A DNA stretch of 64,000 bases from Bradyrhizobium sp. (GTDB taxonomy: Bacteria > Pseudomonadota > Alphaproteobacteria > Rhizobiales > Xanthobacteraceae): assembly GCF_030646015.1 (NCBI RefSeq), contig NZ_JAUSLT010000039.1:1-64000 (forward strand), written 5' to 3'. Under the pieces are notes generated by a model. That model saw only the letters and a list, made by a program, of their open reading frames with translations. It made no database searches and was not told where the DNA came from. Shown here in pieces: positions 30,366-38,732 of this stretch (its first letter is position 1; every line of letters begins with the position of its first letter). The position numbers were made by a program, and so were the translations under genes.

Positions 30366-32573
30366 TCACAAAAAACTCTGCGGATCGACGTCGACCTCGA
30401 GCTTGAGCGTGCCTTTGGTCTTCGGCGCGGCCGCGAGCCATTCGCGCAGATACTCCGACAGGTCGACATTGCGCAGCGATTTTATCAACAGCCGGAAGCG
30501 ATAGCGGCCCTTGATCACGGCCAGCGGCGCTTCGGCGGGACCCAGCACCTGGATCCGCTCGTCGATCGGCGCGATCGCCGCCAGTTTTCGCGCAAAACCT
30601 TCCGCGGTGGGGCGGTCGCCGGCCGAAATGATCAGGCTGGCGAGCCGGCCGAACGGCGGATAGCCTGATCGTTCGCGTGCCTCGATCTCGCTGGCGTAGA
30701 ACGCCTCGCGGTCGCACGCCACCAGCGCTTTCATCACGGGATGCTCGGGCTGATGGGTCTGCAGATAGCCGACGCCGCGGCCCTGGTCGCGGCCGGCGCG
30801 GCCGATCACCTGGTTGAGCAGTTGGAAGGTCCGCTCGGCGGCGCGCGGATCGCCGTTGCTGAGGCCCAGATCGGCGTCGATCACGCCGACCAGATTGAGC
30901 CGCGGGAAATTATGGCCTTTTGCGACGAGCTGGGTGCCGATGATGATGTCGACCCGGCCGGCGGCGATCTCGTTCAATTCGCTGCGCATGGTCTCGATCG
31001 AGGTGATGAGATCGCTCGACAGCACCATGGTGCGCGCTTGCGGAAACAATTGTGCGGCTTCTTCCTGCAAGCGCTCGACGCCGGGGCCGACCGCGACCAG
31101 CGATTCCTCGGCCTGGCAATGCGGGCAGACCGGTGGACGCGGCATCGAGAAGCCGCAGTGATGACAAACCAGGCGCTGGCGAAAGCGGTGATCGACCAGC
31201 CAGGCATCACAGATGGTGCAGGCAAAGCGATGGCCGCAGGCCCGACATAGCGTCAGCGGCGCGTAGCCGCGGCGATTGAGGAACAGCAGCGCCTGCTCCT
31301 TGCGTTCGATGGCGACCTTTACCTGCTCGGCCAGCACCGGCGAGATGAAACGGCCGCGTGGCGGCGCCGCGCGGCGCAGATCGATCGCCTCGATATGCGG
31401 CATGTGCTGGCCGCCGAATCGCGCCGGCAGCACCACGCGCTGATAGCGGCCTTTTCGCGCATTGACCTCGGTCTCGACCGACGGCGTCGCCGACGCCAGC
31501 ACGATCGGAATTTTCGCGATATGCGCCCGCACCACCGCCATGTCGCGGGCGTGGTAATGCGCGCCCTCGTCCTGCTTGTAGGCTTGGTCGTGCTCTTCAT
31601 CGACGATGATCAGCCCGAGATTGCCGTAAGGCAGAAACAGCGCGGAGCGCGCGCCCACCACCACGGGCGCCTCGCCCGCCGCGATGGCCGCCCAGTTGCG
31701 CTGCCGCGTGCGCGGGGTCAGTTCGGAATGCCACTCCAGCGGCCGCACCCCGAAACGCTCGGCAAAGCGGTCGAGGAACTGGCCGGTCAGCGCGATCTCC
31801 GGCATCAGGATCAGCGTCTGCTTGCCGCGACGGATCACTTCCGCGATGGCTTCGAAATAGACTTCGGTCTTGCCGGAGCCGGTGACGCCGTCGAGCAGCG
31901 CGACGTGAAAACTGCCGTTGGCCGCCAACGCCCGCATCGCGTCCACGGCGATGCGCTGCTGGCTGGTAAAGTCTGGCTGGGCAAAGGACGGATCGGGCGC
32001 CGGCGGCGGCAGTGCGCGCGGCATCGGCTCGACTGTCAGCGTGCCCTCATCGACCAGGCCGTCGATCACGCCGGCGCTGACGCCGGCTTCCCGGGCGGCC
32101 TCGGATTTGCCGTGCAGCAGGCCATCCGACAGAATATCGATCAGCCGCCGCCGCGCCGGCGTCAGGCGTTTTGGCGCCGCCCCGATCAGGCGCACGCCCA
32201 TCCGCACCCGCTCGGGCCCGAGATGTTCGCCCATTCGCAAGCACATCCGCAGCACCATGCCGCGCGGCGACAACGTGTAGTTGGCGACCCAGTCCACCAG
32301 CGAACGCAGTTCCGGCTTCAGCGGCGGGACATCGAGTTTCTCGCCGACGTCCTTGAGCCGGTTATGCAGCCGCGGATCGGGATTGGCGTTTTCCGCCCAT
32401 ACCACCGCGACCACCTCGCGCGGCCCCAGCGGCACACACACCACATCGCCCGGCTTCAGATCCATGCCGCGCGGCACCCGGTAGGAATAGTTTTGATTGA
32501 GCGCCACCGGCACCAGCACATCGACGACGCGCGTCGATGATGCGGATGAGGTGGCGCGCGCGGAATGGTCCAT
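30366..32573 (-). CDS. priA: Primosomal replication protein N' (PriA helicase)
   Basis: 3'-5' DNA helicase of 735 residues that reloads the replisome at stalled forks. It has the N-terminal 3'BD, a winged-helix region, Walker A GVTGSGKT (229-236), the helicase motif II IIVDEEHD (about 325) and a zinc-binding insert with eight cysteines (CRACGHRF...CHHCGFSMPRPPVCPHC). Motif V/VI sequences around AERTFQLLNQVIGRAGR are intact. The start ATG at 32573 is adopted. It is divergent from xerC. Confidence 0.97.
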   Translation of the reverse strand: MDHSARATSSASSTRVVDVLVPVALNQNYSYRVPRGMDLKPGDVVCVPLGPREVVAVVWAENANPDPRLHNRLKDVGEKLDVPPLKPELRSLVDWVANYTLSPRGMVLRMCLRMGEHLGPERVRMGVRLIGAAPKRLTPARRRLIDILSDGLLHGKSEAAREAGVSAGVIDGLVDEGTLTVEPMPRALPPPAPDPSFAQPDFTSQQRIAVDAMRALAANGSFHVALLDGVTGSGKTEVYFEAIAEVIRRGKQTLILMPEIALTGQFLDRFAERFGVRPLEWHSELTPRTRQRNWAAIAAGEAPVVVGARSALFLPYGNLGLIIVDEEHDQAYKQDEGAHYHARDMAVVRAHIAKIPIVLASATPSVETEVNARKGRYQRVVLPARFGGQHMPHIEAIDLRRAAPPRGRFISPVLAEQVKVAIERKEQALLFLNRRGYAPLTLCRACGHRFACTICDAWLVDHRFRQRLVCHHCGFSMPRPPVCPHCQAEESLVAVGPGVERLQEEAAQLFPQARTMVLSSDLITSIETMRSELNEIAAGRVDIIIGTQLVAKGHNFPRLNLVGVIDADLGLSNGDPRAAERTFQLLNQVIGRAGRDQGRGVGYLQTHQPEHPVMKALVACDREAFYASEIEARERSGYPPFGRLASLIISAGDRPTAEGFARKLAAIAPIDERIQVLGPAEAPLAVIKGRYRFRLLIKSLRNVDLSEYLREWLAAAPKTKGTLKLEVDVDPQSFL

Positions 32574-32721
32574 TTGAGAATCAGACTCGAAGCCGGAAAG
32601 GCGGGCTAACTTAAGACCGTACGCCGGCCGGTGCCAGTGCAGCCGCCGTCCCCTTCGCCAGTTAGCGAACGGTAAACGAAAGAAGTGCGATATAGTCCAT
32701 CAGAATCAGCAAGGCAGCGCC

Positions 32722-33717
32722 GTGGCCAAGTCCATTAGCAAGCCAATTCCAGCATCAGTTCCAGCCGTCCAGCCGATCGAGCTCGAATGCGCCGCCGACG
32801 ACGTCGCGCTGCAGATGACGCGCTGGCTGTCGCATCTGTGCGCCGAACGGCGGCTGTCGCCGAAGACGCGGGAAGCCTATGCCCGCGACCTGCGCCAGTG
32901 CCTGGTGTTTCTCAGCCAGCACTGGGGCGGCCGCGTGACGCTGGCGCAGTTTGCCGCCCTCGAGGCCAGCGACGTCAGGGCGTTCATGGCGATGCGCCGC
33001 GCCGAGGATATCGGCGGCCGCTCGCTGATGCGGGCACTGGCGGGGCTGCGCTCGTTCGGGCGTTTCCTCGAACAGGAAGGCAAGGGCAAGGTCGGCGCGC
33101 TCTCCGCGATCCGCGCGCCCAAGGTCGGCAAGAGCCTGCCGAAGCCGATCCAGATGGCGGCGGCCAGGCGTTTTGCCGACGCCGACGAACGCGCCGGCGA
33201 TACCCGCGATCCCTGGATCTGGGCGCGCGACGCCGCCGTGATGGCGCTGTTGTACGGCTCGGGCCTGCGCATCTCCGAAGCGCTGGGCCTGAAGCGCCGC
33301 GAGGTGCCGTTGCCCGGCGAAGGCGACGTGATCATCGTGACCGGCAAGGGCAACAAGACCCGCATGGTGCCGGTGCTGCGGAACGTGCTGGCGCTTGTGC
33401 AGGACTATGTCGCGATGTGCCCGCATCAGCTCAAGCCGGAAGGCCCGATTTTCGTCGGCGCGCGGGGCGGCCCGCTCAGCCCTCGAATCATTCAGCTCAC
33501 CATGGAACGGCTGCGCGGCGCGCTCGGCCTGCCCGACAGCGCCACGCCGCATGCGCTGCGGCATTCCTTTGCCACCCACCTGCTGAACCGCGGCGGCGAC
33601 CTGCGCGCGATCCAGGAGCTGCTCGGGCACGCCTCGCTCTCGACCACGCAGATCTACACCGGGATCGACTCTGAGCGGCTGCTGGAAGTCTACAAGTCGG
33701 CGCATCCGCGGGCGTGA
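32722..33717 (+). CDS. xerC: Site-specific tyrosine recombinase XerC
   Basis: Tyrosine recombinase of 331 residues that resolves chromosome dimers at dif with XerD. The SAM-like N-terminal domain covers about 25-125. The catalytic pentad is seen as Arg in GSGLRISEAL, Lys in TGKGNKTR, His/Arg in HALRHSFATHLL, His in LLGHASLSTT and Tyr in TQIYTGI. The start is GTG at 32722. It could be confused with XerD or a phage integrase, but the motif set (HALRHSFATHLL, LLGHASLSTTQIY) and its chromosomal neighbours fit XerC. Confidence 0.92.
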   Translation: MAKSISKPIPASVPAVQPIELECAADDVALQMTRWLSHLCAERRLSPKTREAYARDLRQCLVFLSQHWGGRVTLAQFAALEASDVRAFMAMRRAEDIGGRSLMRALAGLRSFGRFLEQEGKGKVGALSAIRAPKVGKSLPKPIQMAAARRFADADERAGDTRDPWIWARDAAVMALLYGSGLRISEALGLKRREVPLPGEGDVIIVTGKGNKTRMVPVLRNVLALVQDYVAMCPHQLKPEGPIFVGARGGPLSPRIIQLTMERLRGALGLPDSATPHALRHSFATHLLNRGGDLRAIQELLGHASLSTTQIYTGIDSERLLEVYKSAHPRA

Positions 33718-33823
33718 GCCGCCGGCTTTCAACCCTGACACACTGGCGTCACATCGGCTTGGCACTTGCGCAGGCGGCGGTGTTCGGTCAATCGTGGATG
33801 CATTCCACAAGGGGGAGAGAATC

Positions 33824-34414
33824 ATGGGCGCACATGAAAGCATGGAGCACGCGGAGCACGCCGAGCACGCTTCCGGCTCCAACAAGAACATCGCACTGCT
33901 GATCGCCGTTATCGCGTTGTTTCTGGCGTTCTCGGAAACGCTGGGCAAGGGCGCGCAGACCGACTCCATCAGCAAGAACGTCGAGGCCTCGAACCTGTGG
34001 GCATTCTTCCAGGCCAAGAGCATCCGCCGCACGGTGGTCGAGGCGACATCGGATCAGGCCCGCTTGAGCCTCGGCGTCATGGGCGACGACGCCGCCAAGG
34101 CGGCGCTGGAAAAGCAGATCGAGAACTGGAAGAAGACCGCGGCGCGCTACCGCTCGGAGCCGGAAACCGGCGAAGGTTCGGAGCAGCTGGCCAACCGCGC
34201 CAAGGAGGCCGAGAAGGCCCGCGATCTCTCGATGGCGCGCTATCATCATTACGAGGTCGCCTCGGCGGCGTTCCAGATCGGCATCGTGCTGGCGTCGGCC
34301 ACCATCATCACCGGCATGATCGCGCTGGCCTGGGTCGCGGGCCTGTTGGCGGTCACCGGCCTGGTCTTCACGGCAATCGGCCTGTTCGCGCCCCATGCGG
34401 TGCATTTGATGTAG
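33824..34414 (+). CDS. DUF4337 domain-containing membrane protein
   Basis: Protein of 196 residues with a His/Glu-rich start (MEHAEHAEHAS), one hydrophobic segment (about 23-40, IALLIAVIALFLAFSET), a long charged helical middle and two C-terminal hydrophobic segments (about 146-190). The SNKNIALLIAVIALFLAFSETLGK and EASNLWAFFQAKSIR blocks define DUF4337, whose function is unknown. The start ATG has GGGGGAG upstream. It is a single gene after xerC. Confidence 0.85.
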   Translation: MGAHESMEHAEHAEHASGSNKNIALLIAVIALFLAFSETLGKGAQTDSISKNVEASNLWAFFQAKSIRRTVVEATSDQARLSLGVMGDDAAKAALEKQIENWKKTAARYRSEPETGEGSEQLANRAKEAEKARDLSMARYHHYEVASAAFQIGIVLASATIITGMIALAWVAGLLAVTGLVFTAIGLFAPHAVHLM

Positions 34415-34421
34415 TCTCTTC

Positions 34422-34443
34422 ACCTCTCCCCATCGGGAGAGGT
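34422..34443. terminator. CCTCTCCC-family hairpin after the DUF4337 gene
   Basis: ACCTCTCCC (34422-34430) and GGGAGAGGT (34435-34443) form a perfect 9-bp stem with a CATC tetraloop, 8 bases after the stop codon. It matches one arm of the repeats at 13881 and 53028 and may act as a terminator or as a reduced copy of that repeat. Confidence 0.6.
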
Positions 34444-34487
34444 AAGATCGACTTCGCCGTGAGACTGAATTCAAACGACTGACAGAA

Positions 34488-35015
34488 CTACCGCGCTTCG
34501 TGCGCGTTCTTGCGGAAGCGCTGGATCAACTGCCGCGTCCGCGACAGCCAGCCGTCGCCTTCGCTGCGGATGAATTCCCTGATCCGCAGCTTGATCGGAT
34601 TGACCAGCTCGGCGGCCTTGGCCCGCAATGCCAGCACCCATTCGTAGAGCTTGGCGAACCACTGCATTTGCAGCAGTTTCGGCCGCGTCACATCGAAGAC
34701 GAAGGCGGTCACGCCGAGGCCGAGGAATTTCGCGAACACCATCAGCGTGACGGCGCTGATCCAGTATTCATGGGCGAGCAGCCAGAGCCCAAGCAGCTTC
34801 AGCGGAAACAGCAGGATGGCGGGCACGACGAACACGATCAGCGTGAGCGCCGGCGACAGCGCAGCGATTTTTTCGGCGAGCCAATGCTTGAAGGCGCGCA
34901 GCGGAATCCGCGCGACCACCCGCTCCACGACGGGTTCGAGGTGATCCCACAGCCATGCTTCGATCAGGAAGATGACCGCGAGCAGGACCCAGAGTGGCTT
35001 GAACACGCGGCGCAT
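34488..35015 (-). CDS. Uncharacterised membrane protein
   Basis: A 175-residue protein not assigned to a family here. Residues 6-20 (FKPLWVLLAVIFLIEAW) and about 57-105 are hydrophobic, giving perhaps three or four membrane helices. The C-terminal third is basic and amphipathic (RAKAAELVNPIKLRIREFIRSEGDGW). The ATG at 35015 is used; the TTG before it is less plausible. GGAG lies about 12 bases upstream. It starts 31 bases after lpdA on the same strand and may be cotranscribed with the TCA cluster; the function is unknown. Confidence 0.75.
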   Translation of the reverse strand: MRRVFKPLWVLLAVIFLIEAWLWDHLEPVVERVVARIPLRAFKHWLAEKIAALSPALTLIVFVVPAILLFPLKLLGLWLLAHEYWISAVTLMVFAKFLGLGVTAFVFDVTRPKLLQMQWFAKLYEWVLALRAKAAELVNPIKLRIREFIRSEGDGWLSRTRQLIQRFRKNAHEAR

Positions 35016-35045
35016 CAAATTTGTCTCCGCCCGGCCGGGCGCAGA

Positions 35046-36449
35046 TCACATATGGATGGCGCGTTTGCCGACCGCAAGCGCGGCTTCCTTGACGGCTTCC
35101 GAGCGGGTCGGATGGGCGTGGCAGGTGCGCGCCAGATCCTCGGCGGAACCGCCGAACTCCATCAAGACGCAGGCCTCATGGATCAATTCCCCGGCTTCGC
35201 GGCCGATGATGTGCACACCGAGCACCCGATCGGTCTTCGCATCTGCGAGAATTTTCACGAAGCCATCCGTGGTCTGGTTGACCTTGGAACGGCCGTTGGC
35301 GGTGAATGGGAACTTGCCGACCGTATAGGCGACGCCGGCCTGCTTCAGCTCTTCCTCGGTCTTGCCGACGGACGAAACTTCCGGGGTGGTATACACAACG
35401 CCTGGAATAGCGTCGTAGTTCACATGCCCGGCTTGCCCTGCGAGAATCTCGGCGCAGGCGACGCCTTCGTCCTCGGCCTTGTGCGCGAGCATCGGGCCCG
35501 CCACGACATCGCCGATCGCATAGATGCCCTTCACGCTGGTGGCGAAATGCAAATCGATCTGGACGCGGCCGCGATTGTCGAGCGCGACGCCAGCTTCCTT
35601 CAGGCCGAGGCCCTCGGTGTAGGGAACGCGCCCGATGCAGACCAGCACCACGTCGGCTTCGAGCTTTTCGGCAGCCCCGCCCGCGGCCGGCTCGACGCTG
35701 GCCGACAATGTCTTGCCCGAGGTATCGACGCCGGTGACCTTGGCGCCGAGCTTGAACGCAAAACCCTGCTTTTCGAGAATGCGCTGGAACTGCTTTGCCA
35801 CCTCGCCGTCCGTGCCGGGCAGGATGCGGTCGAGGAATTCCACCACGGTGACTTTCGCGCCGAGCCGGTGCCACACCGAGCCGAGTTCGAGCCCGATCAC
35901 GCCGGCGCCGACGATCAGCAGGCTCGAAGGCACCTTGTCGAGCGACAGCGCGCCGGTCGACGACACGATGCGCTTCTCGTCGATCTCGATGCCCTTCAGC
36001 CGCGCGATATCGGAGCCGGTGGCGATCACGATGTGTTTGGTCTCGACCACCTGCGTCTTGCCGTCGCCGCCTGACACTTCCACCTTGCCGGTGCCGAGCA
36101 CCTTGCCCTTGCCGTGGATGACGTCGATCTTGTTCTTCTTCATCAGGAAGTCGACGCCCTTGACGTTGCCGTCGATGCCCTGTTGCTTGAAATTCATCAT
36201 CGCCGGCAGATCGAGTTTCGGCTCGGACACGCTGATGCCCATTTTGGCAAACGAGTGCCCGGCCTCCTCGAACATTTCAGAGGCATGCAGCAGCGCCTTC
36301 GACGGCATGCAGCCGACATTGAGACAGGTGCCGCCGAGCGTGGCGTTCTTTTCGACCACGGCGACCTTCATGCCGAGCTGCGCCGCACGCACCGCGCAGA
36401 CATATCCGCCGGGGCCGGTGCCGATGATAACGAGATCGTAGGAAGCCAT
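35046..36449 (-). CDS. lpdA: Dihydrolipoyl dehydrogenase
   Basis: E3 flavoprotein (467 residues) that reoxidises lipoyl groups of 2-oxoacid dehydrogenase complexes. FAD motif [11 protein letters not shown] (about 10-20), redox-active Cys42 and Cys47 ([11 protein letters not shown]), NAD-binding [10 protein letters not shown] and C-terminal [10 protein letters not shown] are present. With SucA and SucB just upstream it completes the 2-oxoglutarate dehydrogenase complex. The start ATG is clear. Confidence 0.97.
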   Translation of the reverse strand: MASYDLVIIGTGPGGYVCAVRAAQLGMKVAVVEKNATLGGTCLNVGCMPSKALLHASEMFEEAGHSFAKMGISVSEPKLDLPAMMNFKQQGIDGNVKGVDFLMKKNKIDVIHGKGKVLGTGKVEVSGGDGKTQVVETKHIVIATGSDIARLKGIEIDEKRIVSSTGALSLDKVPSSLLIVGAGVIGLELGSVWHRLGAKVTVVEFLDRILPGTDGEVAKQFQRILEKQGFAFKLGAKVTGVDTSGKTLSASVEPAAGGAAEKLEADVVLVCIGRVPYTEGLGLKEAGVALDNRGRVQIDLHFATSVKGIYAIGDVVAGPMLAHKAEDEGVACAEILAGQAGHVNYDAIPGVVYTTPEVSSVGKTEEELKQAGVAYTVGKFPFTANGRSKVNQTTDGFVKILADAKTDRVLGVHIIGREAGELIHEACVLMEFGGSAEDLARTCHAHPTRSEAVKEAALAVGKRAIHM

Positions 36450-36484
36450 GGTTGAAGTCCTGTAGCTAGGATGTGTGACAGCTA

Positions 36485-37234
36485 TTAGCGCCCGCCCGAC
36501 ACATCAAGCGTGGTACCGGTGACGTAGGAGGCTTCGTCCGACATCAGCCAGACGACGGCATTGGCGATTTCTTCCGCCTTGCCGACACGCTTCATCGGTA
36601 CCATCGGCGCAAGGCGCTGCGCCCGATCGGGCTCGCCGCCGGAGGCGTGAATGTCGGTATCGATCAGGCCCGGGCGAATGCCTGCAACGCGAATGCCGTC
36701 GGTGGCGACCTCGTGGCTGAGACCGATGGTGAGGGCATCGATCGCGGCCTTCGAGGCGGCATAATCGACATAGGTGTTGGCCGAGCCGAGCCGCGCGGCG
36801 ACCGAGGAAATGTTGATGATGACGCCGCCCTTGCCGCCGAATTTGGTCGACATCCGCTTCACCGCCTCGCGCGCGCACAGTATCGCACCGGTGACGTTGA
36901 CCGCCATCACTTCCTGAATCCGCTGCGCCGTCATGTCCTCGACACGCACACCGCTCTTGCCGACGATGCCGGCATTGTTGACCAGCGCACCAAGCGTGCC
37001 AAAACCGTCCGCGGCCTTGAACAGCGCGAGGATGTCACTCTCGTGACCGACATCGCATTTTACGGCGATGGCCTTGCCGTTCTTGCCCTCGATCATGCCG
37101 ACGACCTCATCGGCCGCCGCCTTGTTGCTGGCATAACCGACCACGACACGATAGCCGCGCGCGGCGGCCGCTATCGCGGTGGCGCGGCCGATGCCACGGC
37201 TGCCGCCGGTGATGATCACCACTTTGTCGGTCAA
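36485..37234 (-). CDS. YgfF-like SDR family oxidoreductase
   Basis: Short-chain dehydrogenase of 249 residues located between sucB and lpdA. It has the cofactor motif ITGGSRGIG (8-16), [15 protein letters not shown], the active-site Y-AASK and a C-terminal GTTLDVSGG. The order and wording ([30 protein letters not shown]) closely resemble the E. coli YgfF subfamily. The start is TTG at 37234; an in-frame stop lies just upstream and no ATG is available. The substrate is unknown. Its place inside a TCA operon is unusual. Confidence 0.87.
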   Translation of the reverse strand: MTDKVVIITGGSRGIGRATAIAAAARGYRVVVGYASNKAAADEVVGMIEGKNGKAIAVKCDVGHESDILALFKAADGFGTLGALVNNAGIVGKSGVRVEDMTAQRIQEVMAVNVTGAILCAREAVKRMSTKFGGKGGVIINISSVAARLGSANTYVDYAASKAAIDALTIGLSHEVATDGIRVAGIRPGLIDTDIHASGGEPDRAQRLAPMVPMKRVGKAEEIANAVVWLMSDEASYVTGTTLDVSGGR

Positions 37235-37326
37235 GATTTACCCCCCTCGCTCACCATTCCCGCCCGACTGTCAGCGCCAGCAGGACTGCGACGCCGCGTT
37301 GAAGCGGCAGCCGGTTGCGGAATGCG

Positions 37327-38571
37327 TCAGAGATCCAGCACCAGCCGTGCCGGATCTTCCAGGCTTTCCTTGACGCGGACCAGGAACGTCACCGCTTCCT
37401 TGCCGTCGATCACGCGGTGATCGTAGGACAGCGCCAGATACATCATCGGCCGGATCTCGACCTTGCCGGCGATCGCGACCGGGCGCTCCTGGATCTTGTG
37501 CATGCCGAGAATGGCGGATTGCGGCGCGTTCAGGATCGGCGTCGACATCAGCGAACCGTAGATGCCGCCATTGGTGATGGTGAAGGTGCCGCCCTGCATC
37601 TCGTCGATCTTGAGCTGGCCGTCGCGGGCGCGGCGGCCGAAATCGGCGATGTTCTTTTCGATATCGGCGATCGACTTGTTATCGCAGTCGCGCACGACAG
37701 GCACCACCAGGCCCTTGTCGGTGCCGACAGCGACGCCGACGTGATAGTAATTCTTGTAGATCAGGTCGGTGCCGTCGATTTCGGCATTGGCGGCCGGGAT
37801 ATCCTTCAGCGCCTGCACGCAGGCCTTGGTGAAGAAACCCATGAAGCCGAGCTTGGCTCCGTGCTTCTTCTCGAACACGTCCTTGTACTGGGCGCGCATC
37901 GCCATGATGTGGCTCATGTCGACCTCGTTGAAGGTCGTCAGCATCGCGGCGGTGTTCTGCACGTCCTTGAGGCGGCGCGCGATGGTCTGGCGCAGCCGCG
38001 TCATCTTCACGCGCTCCTCGCGCGCGGCATCGTCGGCCGGCGATGGCGCCCGCACCTGCACCGCGGCGGCCGGCTGATTGACCGGGGTCGGCGCCGAAGC
38101 CGCCTTCTCGATCGCAGCCAGCATGTCGCCCTTGGTCACCCGTCCATCCTTGCCGGAGCCGGGCACCGTGGCGGCATCGACGCCGCTCTCGGCGGAAATC
38201 TTGCGCACTGACGGCGCCAGCGGCGCGTCTGATGGCGCAGCTTTTGGCGCAGCCGCAGGGGCTGCGGCAGCGGGCGCCGGTGCAGCAGGTGCGGCAGCCT
38301 TGGCGGGCGCCGCGGCGGGCTTGGCGGCAGCGACGGCGCCGTCATTGATCTGGCCGAGCAGCGCGCCGACCGCAACGGTCTCGCCGTCCTTGGCGATGAT
38401 GTCGCCGAGGGTGCCCGCGGAAGGCGCCGGAACCTCGATCGTGACCTTGTCGGTCTCGAGTTCGACCAGGGGTTCATCGACCGCCACGGCGTCGCCGGCC
38501 TTCTTGAACCAGCGGCCGATGGTGGCCTCGGTCACGGACTCGCCGAGTGTCGGAACGCGAATTTCAGTCAT
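37327..38571 (-). CDS. sucB: Dihydrolipoyllysine-residue succinyltransferase (E2 of 2-oxoglutarate dehydrogenase)
   Basis: E2 core enzyme of 414 residues. It has an N-terminal lipoyl domain (1-80, lipoylated Lys in ETDKVT), an Ala/Pro-rich linker (about 85-125), a peripheral subunit-binding domain (about 128-170, with [10 protein letters not shown]) and a C-terminal acyltransferase domain with HRVIDG (about 384-390). It moves succinyl from ThDP-bound intermediate to CoA. It lies between sucA and the YgfF-like SDR. Confidence 0.96.
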   Translation of the reverse strand: MTEIRVPTLGESVTEATIGRWFKKAGDAVAVDEPLVELETDKVTIEVPAPSAGTLGDIIAKDGETVAVGALLGQINDGAVAAAKPAAAPAKAAAPAAPAPAAAAPAAAPKAAPSDAPLAPSVRKISAESGVDAATVPGSGKDGRVTKGDMLAAIEKAASAPTPVNQPAAAVQVRAPSPADDAAREERVKMTRLRQTIARRLKDVQNTAAMLTTFNEVDMSHIMAMRAQYKDVFEKKHGAKLGFMGFFTKACVQALKDIPAANAEIDGTDLIYKNYYHVGVAVGTDKGLVVPVVRDCDNKSIADIEKNIADFGRRARDGQLKIDEMQGGTFTITNGGIYGSLMSTPILNAPQSAILGMHKIQERPVAIAGKVEIRPMMYLALSYDHRVIDGKEAVTFLVRVKESLEDPARLVLDL

Positions 38572-38695
38572 CGTTTTGCTTCCTCAATAGTCGCTTCTGC
38601 TGTCGTCGTCCGCCTTGTGCGCGATTGCGCACGGAGGCGGACGATCCAGTAATCCGTGACGGTCCCGATTGAAGGAGGCAGCGCGGTTACTGGAT

Positions 38696-38713
38696 CCCCC
38701 GCTTTCGCGGGGG
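38696..38713. repeat. GC-rich hairpin in the sucA-sucB gap
   Basis: CCCCCGC and GCGGGGG form a 7-bp stem with a TTTC loop. With the preceding ACTGGATC... half this is part of an approximately 100-bp repeat-like segment (about 38610-38720) between sucA and sucB. No gene is present there. Confidence 0.6.
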
Positions 38714-38732
38714 ATGACGAATGAAAGTTTGT

